Shown: piece by piece, positions 23,459-35,376 of the stretch
Numbering within the stretch: the stretch's first letter is position 1
Layout: each line of letters opens with the position of its first letter
Origin: Pyricularia pennisetigena
Taxonomy: Eukaryota; Ascomycota; Sordariomycetes; Magnaporthales; Pyriculariaceae
Assembly: GCF_004337985.1 (NCBI RefSeq)
Contig: NW_021940918.1
Coordinates: forward strand, 3,751,285 to 3,815,284
Length of the DNA: 64,000 nt
Reading direction: 5' to 3'
Program-made: the position numbers and the translations under genes
Notes under the pieces: generated by a model
Told to the model about the DNA's origin: nothing
Database searches by the model: none
Seen by the model: only the letters and a program-made list of their open reading frames with translations

Positions 23459-24063
23459 TTTTTTTTTTTTATTGCAGCCTTTTTGTGCTTTGGAGGGACG
23501 GGCCAGCTTGCCTGCTTCGCCTGCCCGTGCAGGGATGCAAGCTTGCATGTGACGGAGTAGCGGGCAGAGAAGCCCGACAACCCGACTCCTTTTCCCTCTC
23601 GTTCACTCAAGTCCACGAATCCAAAACTGCTACAACACACCTTCGCACTTCTCGAGAAAGGTGCACGCATGTGGAGGGGCAGGCGGGATCCCACATATCT
23701 CGTCAACCGCCTTGCTAAAAGAAAAGACATAATAACAACGGCGACCGGCTCTGTTCTAACCATTGTCTAATTACAAGGATTTTGTCAGTCCCGGGAGGAA
23801 CCAAGAGTTGAAACGTTCTATTACGAAGCCATCATAGCAACTTGGCGCGATATTTTGTCTTTTTTTTTCCCCCCCTCATCTCTCGGTTGGCTTTTACTCC
23901 GACCACTGGCGGGAGCGTTTGCTTCATTTCATTTCGAAAGGGGCCCTTAATCTAAGTCGCCGCGCGGCCCGTATTCCTTGGGGGACAGTCTAGACTCTAG
24001 TTCTAAAGTGAATCGGCCCCGAGCCCTCCAGCAGTCGGGACAGCACCCCCCCAAACGGCAGAG
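23459..24063. other. Promoter and leader of the NAA30 gene
   Basis: No coding sequence is supported. A T9 plus C6 tract at 23861-23875 lies about 200 bp upstream of the start codon. Confidence 0.45.
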
Positions 24064-24768
24064 ATGGCTGCTGTCGCGACAGCTACCAGTAGCAACCCGC
24101 CAATCGACGCAGGCAGAGTCGAAAAGTTGCTGGGGGAGCTAAAATACCTCCAGTATGAGCATGAACTCGAAAAGGAGTACTTGCCATCGATACGCGCCCT
24201 CATATCCAAGGATCTGAGCGAGCCTTATAGTATCTATGTTTACCGCTATTTTCTTTATCAATGGGGTCACCTATGCTTTATGGTAGGTTTTCGTCCTCTG
24301 GTGCACCTGGCCATTTTGCCACTATCTCTAGTTTTTGTGTATCTTGTATATTGTTATACTCTGGGCTAACTCGCAGCATAGGCATTGAACCCTTCTGACG
24401 ATTCGCTCGTCGGAGTCATCATATGCAAGCTCGAGGTACATCAGTCCCATTCCCCACCGACACGGCGAGGCTACATCGCCATGCTGGCCGTGTCGGAGTC
24501 GTTCAGGGGTCATGGCATCGCTACGGCGCTCGTCAAGCAGGCGATCGAAGCCATGGCGGCTCGTGACGCCGATGAGATCGTACTCGAGACGGAAGAGACC
24601 AACCTGTCGGCCATGCGGCTCTACGAGCGACTTGGTTTTATGCGATCAAAGAAGCTGCACCGTTATTATCTCAACGGCAACAGCGCCTACCGGCTAGTTC
24701 TGCTGTTGAAGCACATCGATCCTGATGCGGCTACAGACTTGGCTTTGGATGAACATGACACTAGGTGA
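24064..24768 (+). CDS. NAA30: NatC N-alpha-acetyltransferase catalytic subunit (Naa30/Mak3)
   Basis: Two exons, 24064-24282 and 24382-24768, give 201 aa. This subunit of the NatC complex acetylates the N-terminal Met of nascent proteins with a hydrophobic second residue, using acetyl-CoA, on the ribosome. The family signature [20 protein letters not shown] spans the splice junction. It is followed by the GNAT core: [30 protein letters not shown] (the acetyl-CoA P-loop R-x-x-G-x-G/A), and [20 protein letters not shown] with the conserved C-terminal HRYYLNG. The acceptor is CATAG at 24381, not the nearer GCAG, because the latter would leave an in-frame TAG. Length and order match yeast Mak3 with a short N-terminal extension. 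Confidence 0.93.
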
Positions 24769-25697
24769 AACCCATCGCTTGCCTTGTGCTGTTTATCAGA
24801 GCCTCTTCGGGGACTGCAGACATGGACTCCTCAGTCAAGTTACGTAACTTTTCTCTGCTTGGGTTTTCCTGGTAATGTCTTACGTTTTGAAGCATGAGCA
24901 TATCGGGGGTTTTTAAGGGGGTTGGAGTTTGTGGTGTTCTCGGCAGCATTTGGTGTTATGTCTTTACCTGCGGCTTTAAGAGATCTGGGCACTGTTGCCT
25001 GTTGTCTGTTAATCCACGCAGCGCCCTCGGTCTTGTCTGTTATACTAAGGCGGGCACGAGTTTCCATTTCACTATCAAGTCTAGGCAAAGCCGAAACGTA
25101 GGTATACTTGGCGGGTTTGGCTTCAAGCATAATCTCGGGCTTTGTCTTAGCATGGATCGACTCAAGGAGGGTTTCGGGGAGCATTGGCAGTTTTATTGAG
25201 GTAGCTGCTTATTCTTGCATAACTCATGCCCATACAAATGATGAAGCTAACACAATTGGGTAACGATATGCACATCTTAGCTGGGATGCATTGAAAAGGC
25301 ATTTATTATCAGAGTCCACGTGGACATTGACGGGGTAGAACAAAAAATGACAATATAGGTCGACGTCAAAGCGGCCGTATACGTGGTAAGCACATCATCT
25401 CTCAACAACACCAATCGCACCAGCATCCGACGAAAAGATTTTGTGGGGTTGATTCCTGTTACTGCAGTGCTGGTTTGCGCAGTTTGTACGCCCCGCAGTT
25501 ATTTGATCTAGCAGAAAAAGATTGGAGCGTCTCACACCTTCCCAACCTTAAACTCATACGATTACAACATGGTAGCATCTTCATATCCTTTTTGTCGATC
25601 GCCATAAGCGCTTGTCCCGCTAGCTTTTTTCAAAACGTCGATACCAAGGCCGGATCAACGAAGTCCACTCAGTTACCCACCACCACCACACACAGCC
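24769..25697. other. Intergenic region between NAA30 and DPH7
   Basis: This is the 3' flank of the first gene and the promoter of the second. A minus-strand frame at 25184-24840 (114 codons) has no recognisable feature and I do not call it. Confidence 0.45.
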
Positions 25698-27136
25698 ATG
25701 GCTGAGGACGAAGGTACCATCATCAAGTCCCTGACATCGGTTCAGCTGCCAATGGAACCTGCATGTCTTGAGTTCTGCCCCGCCCGCCCAGAGTACCTGA
25801 TCATTGGTTCGTGGCACCTCATCAAGGATGACCACCATGATGGCATCCAAGCACGTGAAAAAGACGAAGGTGATGACCCAGCAGGTTCCAACCAAGGGGC
25901 TGCCTGCAACGAGAAACAGAGGCACATGGGCCGGGTAGACCTTTACCGAATTCAGGGGGAACAAGTGTAAGAGTCACACACCATGCGGAAGTCAAGAATT
26001 TGAAAAGAAATATTGTCATTTCCTTGGGGTGGAAGGGGGAAAACTGACCAGCTCGCTCAACCCGCCGACAAAGTGACCTGGTCCAGACAGACGAGCACCC
26101 GGAATCCGCAATCTGGGACGTCCAGTTCCAAAGGCACGACGGCCGCGCAGACGTCTTTGCCGCAGGCTCCAGCGCAGGCACCGTCTCCATATACAAGGTG
26201 TTGGCGCCCTCGCCCGCAGACGACCCCAACACCGCGCTACGCAAGCTCTCTGTTGTTGGGCCCATCACTGCAGGCGACGGCGACGATGGCGAGGTCATGA
26301 TCACAAAGTGCTGCTGGCACCCGACTATCCCCGACCTGCTCGCCGTATCCACCCTGGCCGGGGAGGTCCACCTCATCTGGCTCGACGGCAAAGACGACTG
26401 CTTCACTACACTATCCGTGACTAGGGTGTCTGCGCTGGCGCACACAGAGCCGGCCTGGACCGTGGCCCTCAGCCCCCAGGTCACCACTCTGGAGGGGACC
26501 AATGACCGCGTCTTCACCGTGTACTCTGGGGGCGACGACATGGCGTTCCGGTACGCCTCGGTGGCGATGGGCGCTGTAGGATATCCCGCCGAGGGTGCTG
26601 CCGCGACGCCAAGGACCTTCGACGATGCGCTGTTCAGCCCAGCCAAGAAATCGTGGCATATGGCCGGCGTCGTCTCCATCCTCCCGCTGCCCATCACGCT
26701 CCCCTCGGACGGCTCGCAGATCGTGGTCACGGGTAGCTACGATGACCACGTCCGCGTCTGCGCCGTCAGGCCGCTCCACGAGACACACGGCTTGGCCACC
26801 GCCCGCGTCCTCGCGGAGCTGCACCTCGGCGGCGGCGCTTGGCGGTTGAGGGTGATGGAGATGGTTGCAAATCCCGGCGGGAGTTCTTGGAGGCTAAGGA
26901 TCCTCGCGCCCTGCATGAGTGTGGGCAGCAGAATGCTCGAGATCTGCGGCGCGGACGACAGGCAGGATTGGACCATCAGGGTCCTGGGCAGTTGGTGCGA
27001 CGAGGCTGCTGGGGCTAGTAACATGCTGAACTATGGTTCTGACGTCCAGCCTCGGCGGGTGGATGCTGATGACGAAAGGTTCACATGTGTATCATCAAGT
27101 TTTTATGGCAAGATGCTATATTTGTGGAGGTTTTGA
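25698..27136 (+). CDS. DPH7: WD40 protein of diphthamide synthesis (Dph7 type, diphthine methyl esterase)
   Basis: Two exons, 25698-25964 and 26087-27136, give 438 aa. Dph7/Rrt2 removes the methyl ester of the EF2 diphthine intermediate so that Dph6 can complete diphthamide. WD repeats are visible throughout: CLEFCPARPEYLIIGSW near the start, ESAIWDVQF, VFAAGSSAGTVSIYKV, VSTLAGEVHLIWLDG, RVFTVYSGGDDMAFRYA and IVVTGSYDDHVRVCAVRP. The family hallmark GGGAWRLR and the closing FTCVSSSFYGKMLYLWRF are also present. The donor is GTGTAA at 25965 and the acceptor CCAG at 26086. Both are phase 0, and CTGAC at 26044-26048 would be the branch site. The donor is weaker than usual but is the only one that keeps the frame. 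Confidence 0.88.
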
Positions 27137-29947
27137 ATGCATGTCGTGGCAGCTCAGAGAGCTTCAGTCTATACCCAGCTCGTAGATAAAGAGATGTAGA
27201 TAATAAAACCCCTCCCCCCCCCCCATATTGGCCTCAGGGCCTAAACGAGACTATCGTCCCGTGAAGAAGGAAAGAAGAGAACAAACATCCGCGAGCTCGG
27301 TTTCCTCTGATTTGAAATACATAGAAGTACCAGGTTGAGACATACAAAGAGGACTGTCAGCGGGGTTCCTCTCCCCCACACGACCATGGGCGAAGATACT
27401 CTCGCTCTGTCATGGCGTTGACGATGGTCGTTCACTCGTGCCTGGAGCCTCTCACCTGGATAACGAGGGACGCGTCCACACCCAGAGACAGAGGGGCGAC
27501 AGGATTAGCTGCATTACTAGAATTAGTAGGCCCAAGATTGAGGGTAGGCTGTTCTGTCATTGACTTCCATGTACTATTTCTTTTGAATATAGAGGAGGGA
27601 CTGCTGGGTGCCATGGGTTTCGGCAAGCCATTTTGTTTGAATAGTATATAAATATGTGTAAGCAAGTCGAAGTTCCTCAAGAACGGTATGTAGATTGCTA
27701 ACGGTAAGGGCGCCATGTGCTATTGACAGATGTCCGAGCAAAAAGCAGAGGCCCAACTTTTATATCCAGCCCTCATCAGTCAAAGCTGTACAAGACTCAG
27801 GATCTGGGGCACAAGATGGGTTCGGGAAGGTCGAGGTCCTGAGCAGCATGCTCGTTACCAACATCTATACAAAAGCCCAATACTGTGTTGTGTCGTGCAG
27901 TTGGCAGTCAAACCAGCTAGGCATCTTATCACGTTTCAAAGCATGGGCGGCGGCCCTCATAGGACGGACGGCTTAGGCTTGTAATATGCCTAAGGTAAGA
28001 TGGGTGGGTGAGGTGATGGCGGAGTCGCAGGCCAACTAATGACCTGGTCTAGGCATCAATATGCCAAGTCTGAACATTAACCAGAACCTCCTGACCAACG
28101 CGCACATACTTGGAAAAGAATGTGAGGCTCTGCCCCCAAGCAGATCGGGAAGGGAAGTTTGTGTAGCCCAAGGAACCGCGGTTGATTGAGCAATAGGGAC
28201 TGGGCCGCTAGGCACGGATATGCCTATGCTGATTGGTCAGTGGTGCCACACTCTGACCTGGATACCTTCCCGAAGAAGAAAAAAAGAAAAAAAAAGAAAA
28301 AAGACCAGCCGCGTTTTGGGAGCTTTTGAGGGAAAAACCTAGCGACGTATGCGGGACGAGGGGACCAGGCAGCTCTCGTCAGCGCACGACTGATGTTTCA
28401 TTAGCAGTGGTCCGTTATGCCTTGTCAGAAAAATGCATACTTTTGCTTTGCATGTTGGATTTTGGTACGTCGAATCCAGGGGGAGAAAAACTGATGGAAA
28501 CGAGAGACGGCTACAGCCGTTTGCAGTAATGGCTACCTGCGGTGAGGTTCGACTCCACCGTTTTGCACGTGTCGCAGTCTGACCACCAACTGCAAATGTC
28601 CGGCGCAGCACGTCGGCGTAGATAAAACGCCTAGACTCTGACATCCACATCCAGATTTCGGTCCATGAGGACACACAAACAACAATCAAAGTGCGCCATA
28701 CGGGTGGGAGTAAATCCCCGGAGATGCAAAAATCTTTGGTTCAAGTATGCCGTGTCAGGCCGAGTTGCATCGGCGAGGGGAAGTGGAGCGATTTGATTGA
28801 TATGATAACTGAACCGAAGCTACTGCGCTAGCTACCACGTAGGAAGTGGGCCCAGCGGGGACATGTTTCTGCTAAAAACTTCACGTCAATCACAGCGCGA
28901 CCGATCCCGGACCTCTGGAGCTATCCAGAACCAAAAATTTTAGCTATGGGACGGCCACAGATAGGTAAACCCCGAATTGGTGCTTTATCAGATGAATAAT
29001 TAGGGTCTTGGAAAGGATCTCGGACATCTCGAAAATCTCGGGTATCGGACTGGATTTTCAAGCAAATAACATCTTGGGAGATATCATCTCTGAATTTACC
29101 GATACGGAATACTCGGAAGTCAGAGACGACAGTCGGGGTGTTGTAAGGAGGTAGGTAGACAACAAGGTAGACCTGTAATTAATAATTGCATGCATACTTA
29201 ATTGAGTGCAAAACATATGCTGGTCCAGAAGCAATCAAACTTGGAGACCTTGCACATCAGGTGCCAAGGTCAAAGTTTGGAAACATTAGCGTTTTCGCTT
29301 GCCAATTTGTTGCGCCCTCGCACGTGTCATAGAGCCAAGCAAATCGATATCAATGATGATGAGATTTGAGATTTGCGGTGCAAAACTGACGCAGAGGTCC
29401 CCTTGGTAGCTGCTAGGTGAGCACCCCTGCAACGGGCGGGTGCCGACTCCAACCCGCCAAAAAAAAAAAAAAAACGGGCCCGAGCTCCCGCAAGTTCCGT
29501 TCTGCTGGTTTGTCGTGTTCCTAGTCCGTACCTAGTGTCCGACAGCGCAATTCAAGCTACCCAAGGAGGAGAAAAAAAAAAAAAAAGATAGTCTAGCGAA
29601 CTCGAGACAGTTCAGGACACCTCTTCAACCTGTCGTGTTTGCGACAGCGAGTCTAAAGAAACCAAACTGCACTATCCTCAAGTCGCAGTTCCTAATCTGC
29701 AGCTTCATCAAAGTTCATCGACAACTTTTGTCACACGCCTCGCTGGTTGTCTGTTGTGGCATCCTTTCTACGTTGGCGAACGCCCACCACAAGAAGCTGA
29801 ACTTCGACTCAAAGAACACCTCACTTTTGCAGACGTACCTAGCGACCGGGCTACTTCTGATCGACTCTCCCGTTCACGCCTTCAACAGTCACACTGGCGC
29901 TCCAAGACTCCAAAATTTTCGGCGCAGCATCCGAAGCTGTGGCCAAC
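27137..29947. other. Long intergenic region (2.8 kb) upstream of the mitoferrin gene
   Basis: No reading frame here resembles a protein I know. There is a C-run at 27213-27224 and A-runs near 28277-28302, 29459-29474 and 29571-29586. The region could contain an unrecognised non-coding transcript or a fast-evolving gene. I see nothing I can support. Confidence 0.4.
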
Positions 29948-31515
29948 ATGGCCCAGCCAAATGCCGAACCTATCGAGGAAGAATACGAGTGCGTGCCCGA
30001 GAAGACCTCAAAACCTTTCTCTTGAAGATGTTTTACCCCTGCGCCTTATCTGGAGGTCAATCCTGCGATCACCATAGGCCTATTGCTGACCATTGAGCAC
30101 ATTGCTATGCAGCTATGAGTCCCTTCCACCCAACTTCTCCCTGGTGCAAAATATGGCGGCGGGCGCCTTCGCCGGAATAGCCGTACGTCATAATTGAGGA
30201 TCTTTATTAATAAATACTCTTTACGCGTCAGATCTAGCAAACTGACTTTGATTATATTCTAGGAGCACACTGTCATGTACCCGATAGACGCGATCAAGGT
30301 GCGCCGTGGCTATCACGAATCCTGCCCCGGAGTCACCGAGGATAAGGTCGAATATTCTAACATTGTGCCTTCACGTTAACAGACAAGAATGCAAATCGTG
30401 GGCGCCCCAGGCTCAGCTGCCGCCTACAAGGGAATGGTGGAGGGAACCTATAAGATTGCTCTGAGTGAGGGCGTGCGAAGTTTGTGGCGCGGCATGTCCA
30501 GCGTAGTCGTAGGAGCAGGTGAGTTTCCCCGCGTCGCTTTTGCATCATCTGGCAGTGGAATATGTTTTCCACATTTGCAGACCCGGACGCTGACAGCTAT
30601 ACCATCAAGGACCGGCGCATGCGGTATACTTTGCGACCTACGAGGCTGTCAAGCATTTTATGGGAGGAAACAAGGCTGGCGAACACCACCCACTCGCCGC
30701 CGGTGAGTGCCCATCAGATTCTGTGTGGAATATGAAGACGTTGTCTAACAGCATTTTAGTCACGAGCGGAGCCTGCGCAACTATCGCAAGCGATGCGCTC
30801 ATGAACCCCTTTGATGGTGAGTTGCGCCCCCCCAAAAAAAGAGAGAGGCGAGGTGGTTCATGCCACTACGCCCTCATACCAGACTACGAAGGCACATTGC
30901 TGATGCCACAATTACGAACATCACAGTCATCAAACAAAGAATGCAGATGAAGGGTTCCAACAAGATTTACCGCTCCATGCCCGACTGTGCTAGGACAGTT
31001 TATCGGAACGAAGGACTCGCCGCATTCTACGTCTCCTACCCGACGACCCTCTCCATGACAGTCCCCTTCACAGCACTCCAATTCCTGGCCTATGAATCGA
31101 TATCGACCTCGATGAACCCTACCAAGAAGTATGACCCCCTGACGCACTGTCTTGCTGGTGGTGTGGCCGGTGGTTTCGCGGCCGCGCTCACGACGCCCAT
31201 GGACGTCATCAAGACCATGCTGCAGACGAGGGGCGCGCATTCCGACGCTGAGTTGCGCAACGTGAACGGCTTCAAGGCCGGCTGCAAGCTGCTATACGCT
31301 CGTGAAGGGTTCGCGGGCTTCTTCAAGGGTGTGCGCCCACGTGTTGTAACCACCATGCCGAGCACAGCCATCTGCTGGAGTGCTTATGAGGCTTCAAAGT
31401 AAGTGATCCACCGTCCGGATGAGCTGCTGTGAACGAAGACAAAACCAAACAGCCTGCTAACTCAATTCCTCGACGCAGGGCCTGGTTCGTAAGCCGCAAC
31501 AACAGCTTGGAATAG
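29948..31515 (+). CDS. Mitoferrin, mitochondrial iron carrier (Mrs3/Mrs4 type)
   Basis: Eight exons join in phase: 29948-29988, 30113-30182, 30263-30298, 30383-30518, 30610-30702, 30760-30816, 30927-31398 and 31479-31515, giving 313 aa. Mitoferrins of the inner membrane import ferrous iron for heme and Fe-S cluster synthesis. There are three carrier repeats with the P-x-D/E-x-x-K/R signatures: MYPIDAIKTRMQ, NPFDVIKQRMQMKG and TPMDVIKTMLQTRG. The GAFAGIAEHTVMYPID block is characteristic of mitoferrins. Further carrier features are GPAHAVYFATYEAVK and FFKGVRPRVVTTMPSTAICW. Short exons (36 and 41 nt) explain why no single long ORF covers it. The start MAQPNAEPIEEEYD is set by phase to the second exon. 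Confidence 0.92.
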
Positions 31516-32302
31516 ATTGCCCACCTGACACGTTCGACACGGCTTAACATATCCCCTCACCTCCCCTAAAGGTCCGCCATAAACAGTTTGCAACTGCGCG
31601 AATTTAGCACGCAAAATCACCCCAAACGGTGTTCTGGCCGATTCCCGGACGCCGCCACTTCGGCTTTTCTGGCCCCGCATCTCTAGGTACCCAAGAGGAG
31701 TCAACCTGTCCACATATCACTTGCTGCAGTGTATTTGCCACGAGCACAAACCACAATTGACGAAAGTGGGACAGTCGATGATGGAAGAACTTTGAAGTTC
31801 GCCATACAAAAGCAAGGATATATAAAATCTTGGTTTCGGTCATGTAGAAATGGGAAGTCATCTGGAAGAGGAGGTCCTGTAAATAATAGTTTTTTTTTTT
31901 TTTTTTTTTTTTTTTTCTCTCATCTTTACCATTCGCGTATTCGTTTTCGATGTTTGCTCGCTGTCTCAGGAATGCTGGACGATACAAAAAAAAAAAAAAA
32001 AAGACTTCAAGTACCCGGAGAGACAAATAATCCAAAGAGAAAAAGGGTATTTATTGATCTTTATATTATTGTTCGTTCTACTCGTCACGGGAACCACCCA
32101 AGCTAGACATCAAAACTCCCCATAATCAAATAGTGTGCATGCGGGCATGAAACGTTTTCGTTTTTGTTTTCTTTTTTTCTCTCCCGCAGCAAGAGGTTGA
32201 AAACAAAAAAAAGAAGACAGAACAAAACATAATAAAAATGAGACTAATAAACAGCCTCGGTCAAGAATGGAATTGCTAGCTATTTCGACGTCCTTTGGAG
32301 TC
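31516..32302. other. Convergent intergenic region with homopolymers
   Basis: This is the shared 3' flank of the mitoferrin (+) and co-chaperone (-) genes. It holds a 27-T run (31890-31916) and a run of about 17 A near 31985. No gene is seen. Confidence 0.45.
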
Positions 32303-33962
32303 TTAGCCAAAAGGGAAGCCACCAGGGAAGCCACCGCCCGAACCAAACTGGAACTTGAACTGCTGCTGGCCGCCACCCCCTTGTTGGAACATGAACTGTT
32401 GGCCGAACGGATGGCCATGGAATGGGTTGCCCTGCTGCTCCTGAGAGTTGGGGTCGTCGCCGCGGTCGAAGCGAGCCCTGAGCTCGGGGTCGCTGAGGAC
32501 CTCGTACGCCTCGTTGATGGAGGCCATCATCTTCTCCGACTCCTCCTTGGTGACGCCCCTCTTGTGGGCCTTGTCCGGGTGGTGCAGCTTGGACAGCTTA
32601 CGGTAGGCCGACTTGATCTGCCTCTCGTCGGCGTCGCGCGCCACTCCCAGCACCTTGTAGTAGTCCTTGGTCTTGCTGCGCTTGAGCTCGATGCGCGCCT
32701 TTTGGAGCAGCTCATGGACCAGGTCGTGCTTGTCCGGGGCCAGCTCCGAAACCTTCTCAAGCGTCCTGATGGCGGCCTCGTAGTCATCGCTCTCTTCTTG
32801 CGTCTTGGCCTTGTACAGGAGGCCGTATACCGAGTTCTCGTTCAGTTTGAGCGCCTCCACGCAGTACTCCTGGGCCTTTTTGCTGTTCATCTAAAGAGGG
32901 GGTAAATTCCACTGTGAGTATGACTACCAACTTGAAGGGGAATTCGGCTCGGGGTGGAATGCTTACATCGTAATAACCTTGACAAGCAAGCTCTACTCCC
33001 CTCGTGAGGAGGGCGTTTGGAGCCTTGGGTGGTATTATGCCGTCTTTCCTCAACGTCTCAACCTCCTCCTTGATTTCGCTGATCAACCCAGGGTCCTCCT
33101 TGTTTGGTATCAGCATCTTGGTGCCCGTCATAGGCTGCTTTTTGCTAAATGCTTTTTCGACCTTCTCCAAGACCTTGTTGATGGCCTTCTCCTGCTTCAA
33201 CAGCTTCTTGCACGCCTTGTTCTCCGGGTCAGAGTGCAGACACTTGCGGATGTGCGTCAGGCCGTCCTTGATGTCTCCGAGCGCGTAGAACGAGATGGCC
33301 GACATCTTGACCCATGGCGTGACGTCGCCGGGGCTTAGGTTGGCGATATGGTGGAGGTCGCTGATGCCCTCCTCGACCTCGCCCTTGTTGAACCTGCACA
33401 TCGCGCGCAGCTCCCGCAGCTGCAGGTATCGGTTGGCCACCAAGATGGCCACGCCAGCGTTTTGCACGCACTCGTCCCAGTTCCCCTCCTTTGCGGCCGC
33501 CTCGGCCAGCTCGGCGGCGCCCATGGCCTCGAGCAGCTCGTCCACCTCCTGCGACTTGCCGGCCGTCTTGCCCGCGGCCTTGTAGTCCTGGAGGGCGCCT
33601 TCCCAGTCCGCGGACCGCTGCTTGATCTTGGCCAGCTGCAGGTGGGCGCCCTCGAACCCGGGCTTGAGCTCGAGGACCTTGTTGTAGCCCTCGGTGGCGT
33701 GGGACAGGCGTCCCGCGCTCAGGTAGGTGGTGGCGCGCTTGAAGTGCGTCATGTAGTCCTTGGGGTCGCGGGCGATGGCGGCGTCGTAGTAGACCAGGGC
33801 GTCGTTGGTCTCGCGCCGCGCGAGGTGCGCCTGGGCCGTGGTGAGGAGCTGGGAAACGGGCAGGTCGCTGGGGATCTCGTCGGCTGTTATCGCGGCGGCC
33901 AGCCAGGTGCTAGGGGATAGCACACCGGCGGTCGCCAATGCCACCGTCGATAGGCGCACCAT
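32303..33962 (-). CDS. ER-lumenal TPR and J-domain co-chaperone (DNAJC3/p58IPK type)
   Basis: Two exons, 33962-32967 and 32890-32303, give 527 aa. The N-terminus [16 protein letters not shown] is a signal peptide followed by Ala-rich sequence. Tandem TPR repeats then fill residues about 35-400 (for example [30 protein letters not shown] and [15 protein letters not shown] helices). A J-domain lies at about 409-480 with the HPD motif at 436-438 ([10 protein letters not shown]). The tail is Gly/Phe/Gln-rich. Metazoan DNAJC3 binds unfolded proteins in the ER and passes them to the Hsp70 BiP. The fungal member presumably does the same. There is no clear HDEL-type retention signal: the protein ends [10 protein letters not shown]. 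Confidence 0.9.
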
Positions 33963-35376
33963 GGTGGGTTGCGTCGGGCAAGCGAATGCGACTCAACAAA
34001 CCAGTGCTCAAAAATTACAAAACCAGAAAAAAAAGGGATGAGGGGGGGTTGTAAGTTTTGTGACTTGGTCGAATTTGAAGGCTTCGTGGGTCGCTGTAAG
34101 AGTGAAGAGCGACTACAGATGTTTGTTTTTGGATTGGCGTAGAAAGTGAGTGTAAGGAACGAGTGGCTTTGGGGGCCGTGCGGGACATGAAGTTGTTCAG
34201 GATAACTCCAGAACAAAGCAAAACGTGTGCAGAAGGATGACAGAAAAGCAGACAAAAAAAAAAAAAAAGGAAAAAAGATGCCACAGTGACAAGATGCACT
34301 GTCGTCCAAATGTTGTCCTCTAGACTAGCTGATGTTCCCCGTCAACACGCTCAAATCGTCAAAATCCGATTTGGAGTTCATGCATGCAACTGCTAAAACG
34401 GTACATCAAACCATGTCAGTACTATCAAGGAAGCTGGGCGAAGATACGAGAATCTCAAGGTAGCACCTAAACACCAAATACCCCTGCAACTGACCAGCTG
34501 GCCACTTCGATAAAATCGTCATTGTTCCATGCAATGCTAATGCAGGGTAGAGTTTAGCGGGAACCACTTTGTAAGGGGTCGAATGGGGGGATCCACTTGC
34601 ACTATAGGACAAGGCAGCCAGGAAATCCCCATATGGATTCCACATCATACGTAAATTAGAATAATTTACCCACTTGCCTCTCTCTTGATCACCGCCCAGC
34701 CCCCTCTCCAGCCTTGTCAATCAGTCAGTCACAAAAATAAGTTCGTACTTACTAGCCATACCAGTTCACCCCAGTTTCAGAATTACTTGAGCATCATCAA
34801 TCTCCAGTCCCCCATGTCTACCGTTCCAGTCGGTAAAGATGCGCTTTGATCCCCATCTCGGGGTGCAACGGTGATTCGCATCCACGCCCTTTGTCGACCG
34901 ATACAGCCATCCCACAGGTCTCTCCGCCTGTTCATATGAATCTGTTCTGTTGTTGAAAGGTTGAGTCTGCAGGTTTGACATGCTAGACGGGACTGGTCCA
35001 TCTGCTTTTAGACAGCTTGATACATACTATTTAGCCTAGGTCGCTTGATACTGTAGTTGCCTCTCTATATCCAGTGTAGCCCAGATTGTACCGTGCGAGT
35101 GCGGTTAGCAACTTACCCTGCACCACTCAGTCCAGTTACCCCACCACAACGCGCTTCATTGGGTTCAGAAACGACGCGACTTGAGTTCCACGCGGCACTT
35201 TACCGACGGCAACCAAATCATACGCCGGAGTTGCACCCGACTTGGCTGTAAATCAGCCTAACATGGTCTAGAAAAACGATCATCCTGGTCTAGGCTACCG
35301 ATTCGCAGGCGATAGCGCATCCACGACGAAGCAAAAGGACCAAAGACAAAAGACACAATCCCAAAAAAGAGAAACC
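33963..35376. other. Divergent promoter region
   Basis: This stretch lies between the co-chaperone (-) and the augmin-like gene (+). It has T/A tracts and no reading frame I can support. Confidence 0.45.

Noticed and set aside
22997..23763. Minus frames crossing the large gap
   Set aside because: Most of their length is N. They are artefacts of translating unknown bases.
24840..25184. Minus frame of 114 codons between NAA30 and DPH7
   Set aside because: It lies in the 3' flank of NAA30, has no motif, and nothing besides length supports it.
28535..28570. tRNA-like GGTTCGACTCC motif
   Set aside because: No matching acceptor, D or anticodon arms can be folded upstream at the required distances.
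29635..30096. Plus frame of 153 codons at the mitoferrin 5' end
   Set aside because: It runs through the leader and the first intron in another frame and has no recognisable protein character.
33348..33920. Plus frame of 190 codons opposite the TPR co-chaperone
   Set aside because: It is the complement of GC-rich TPR repeats. The minus strand carries the clear signal peptide, TPRs and J-domain.
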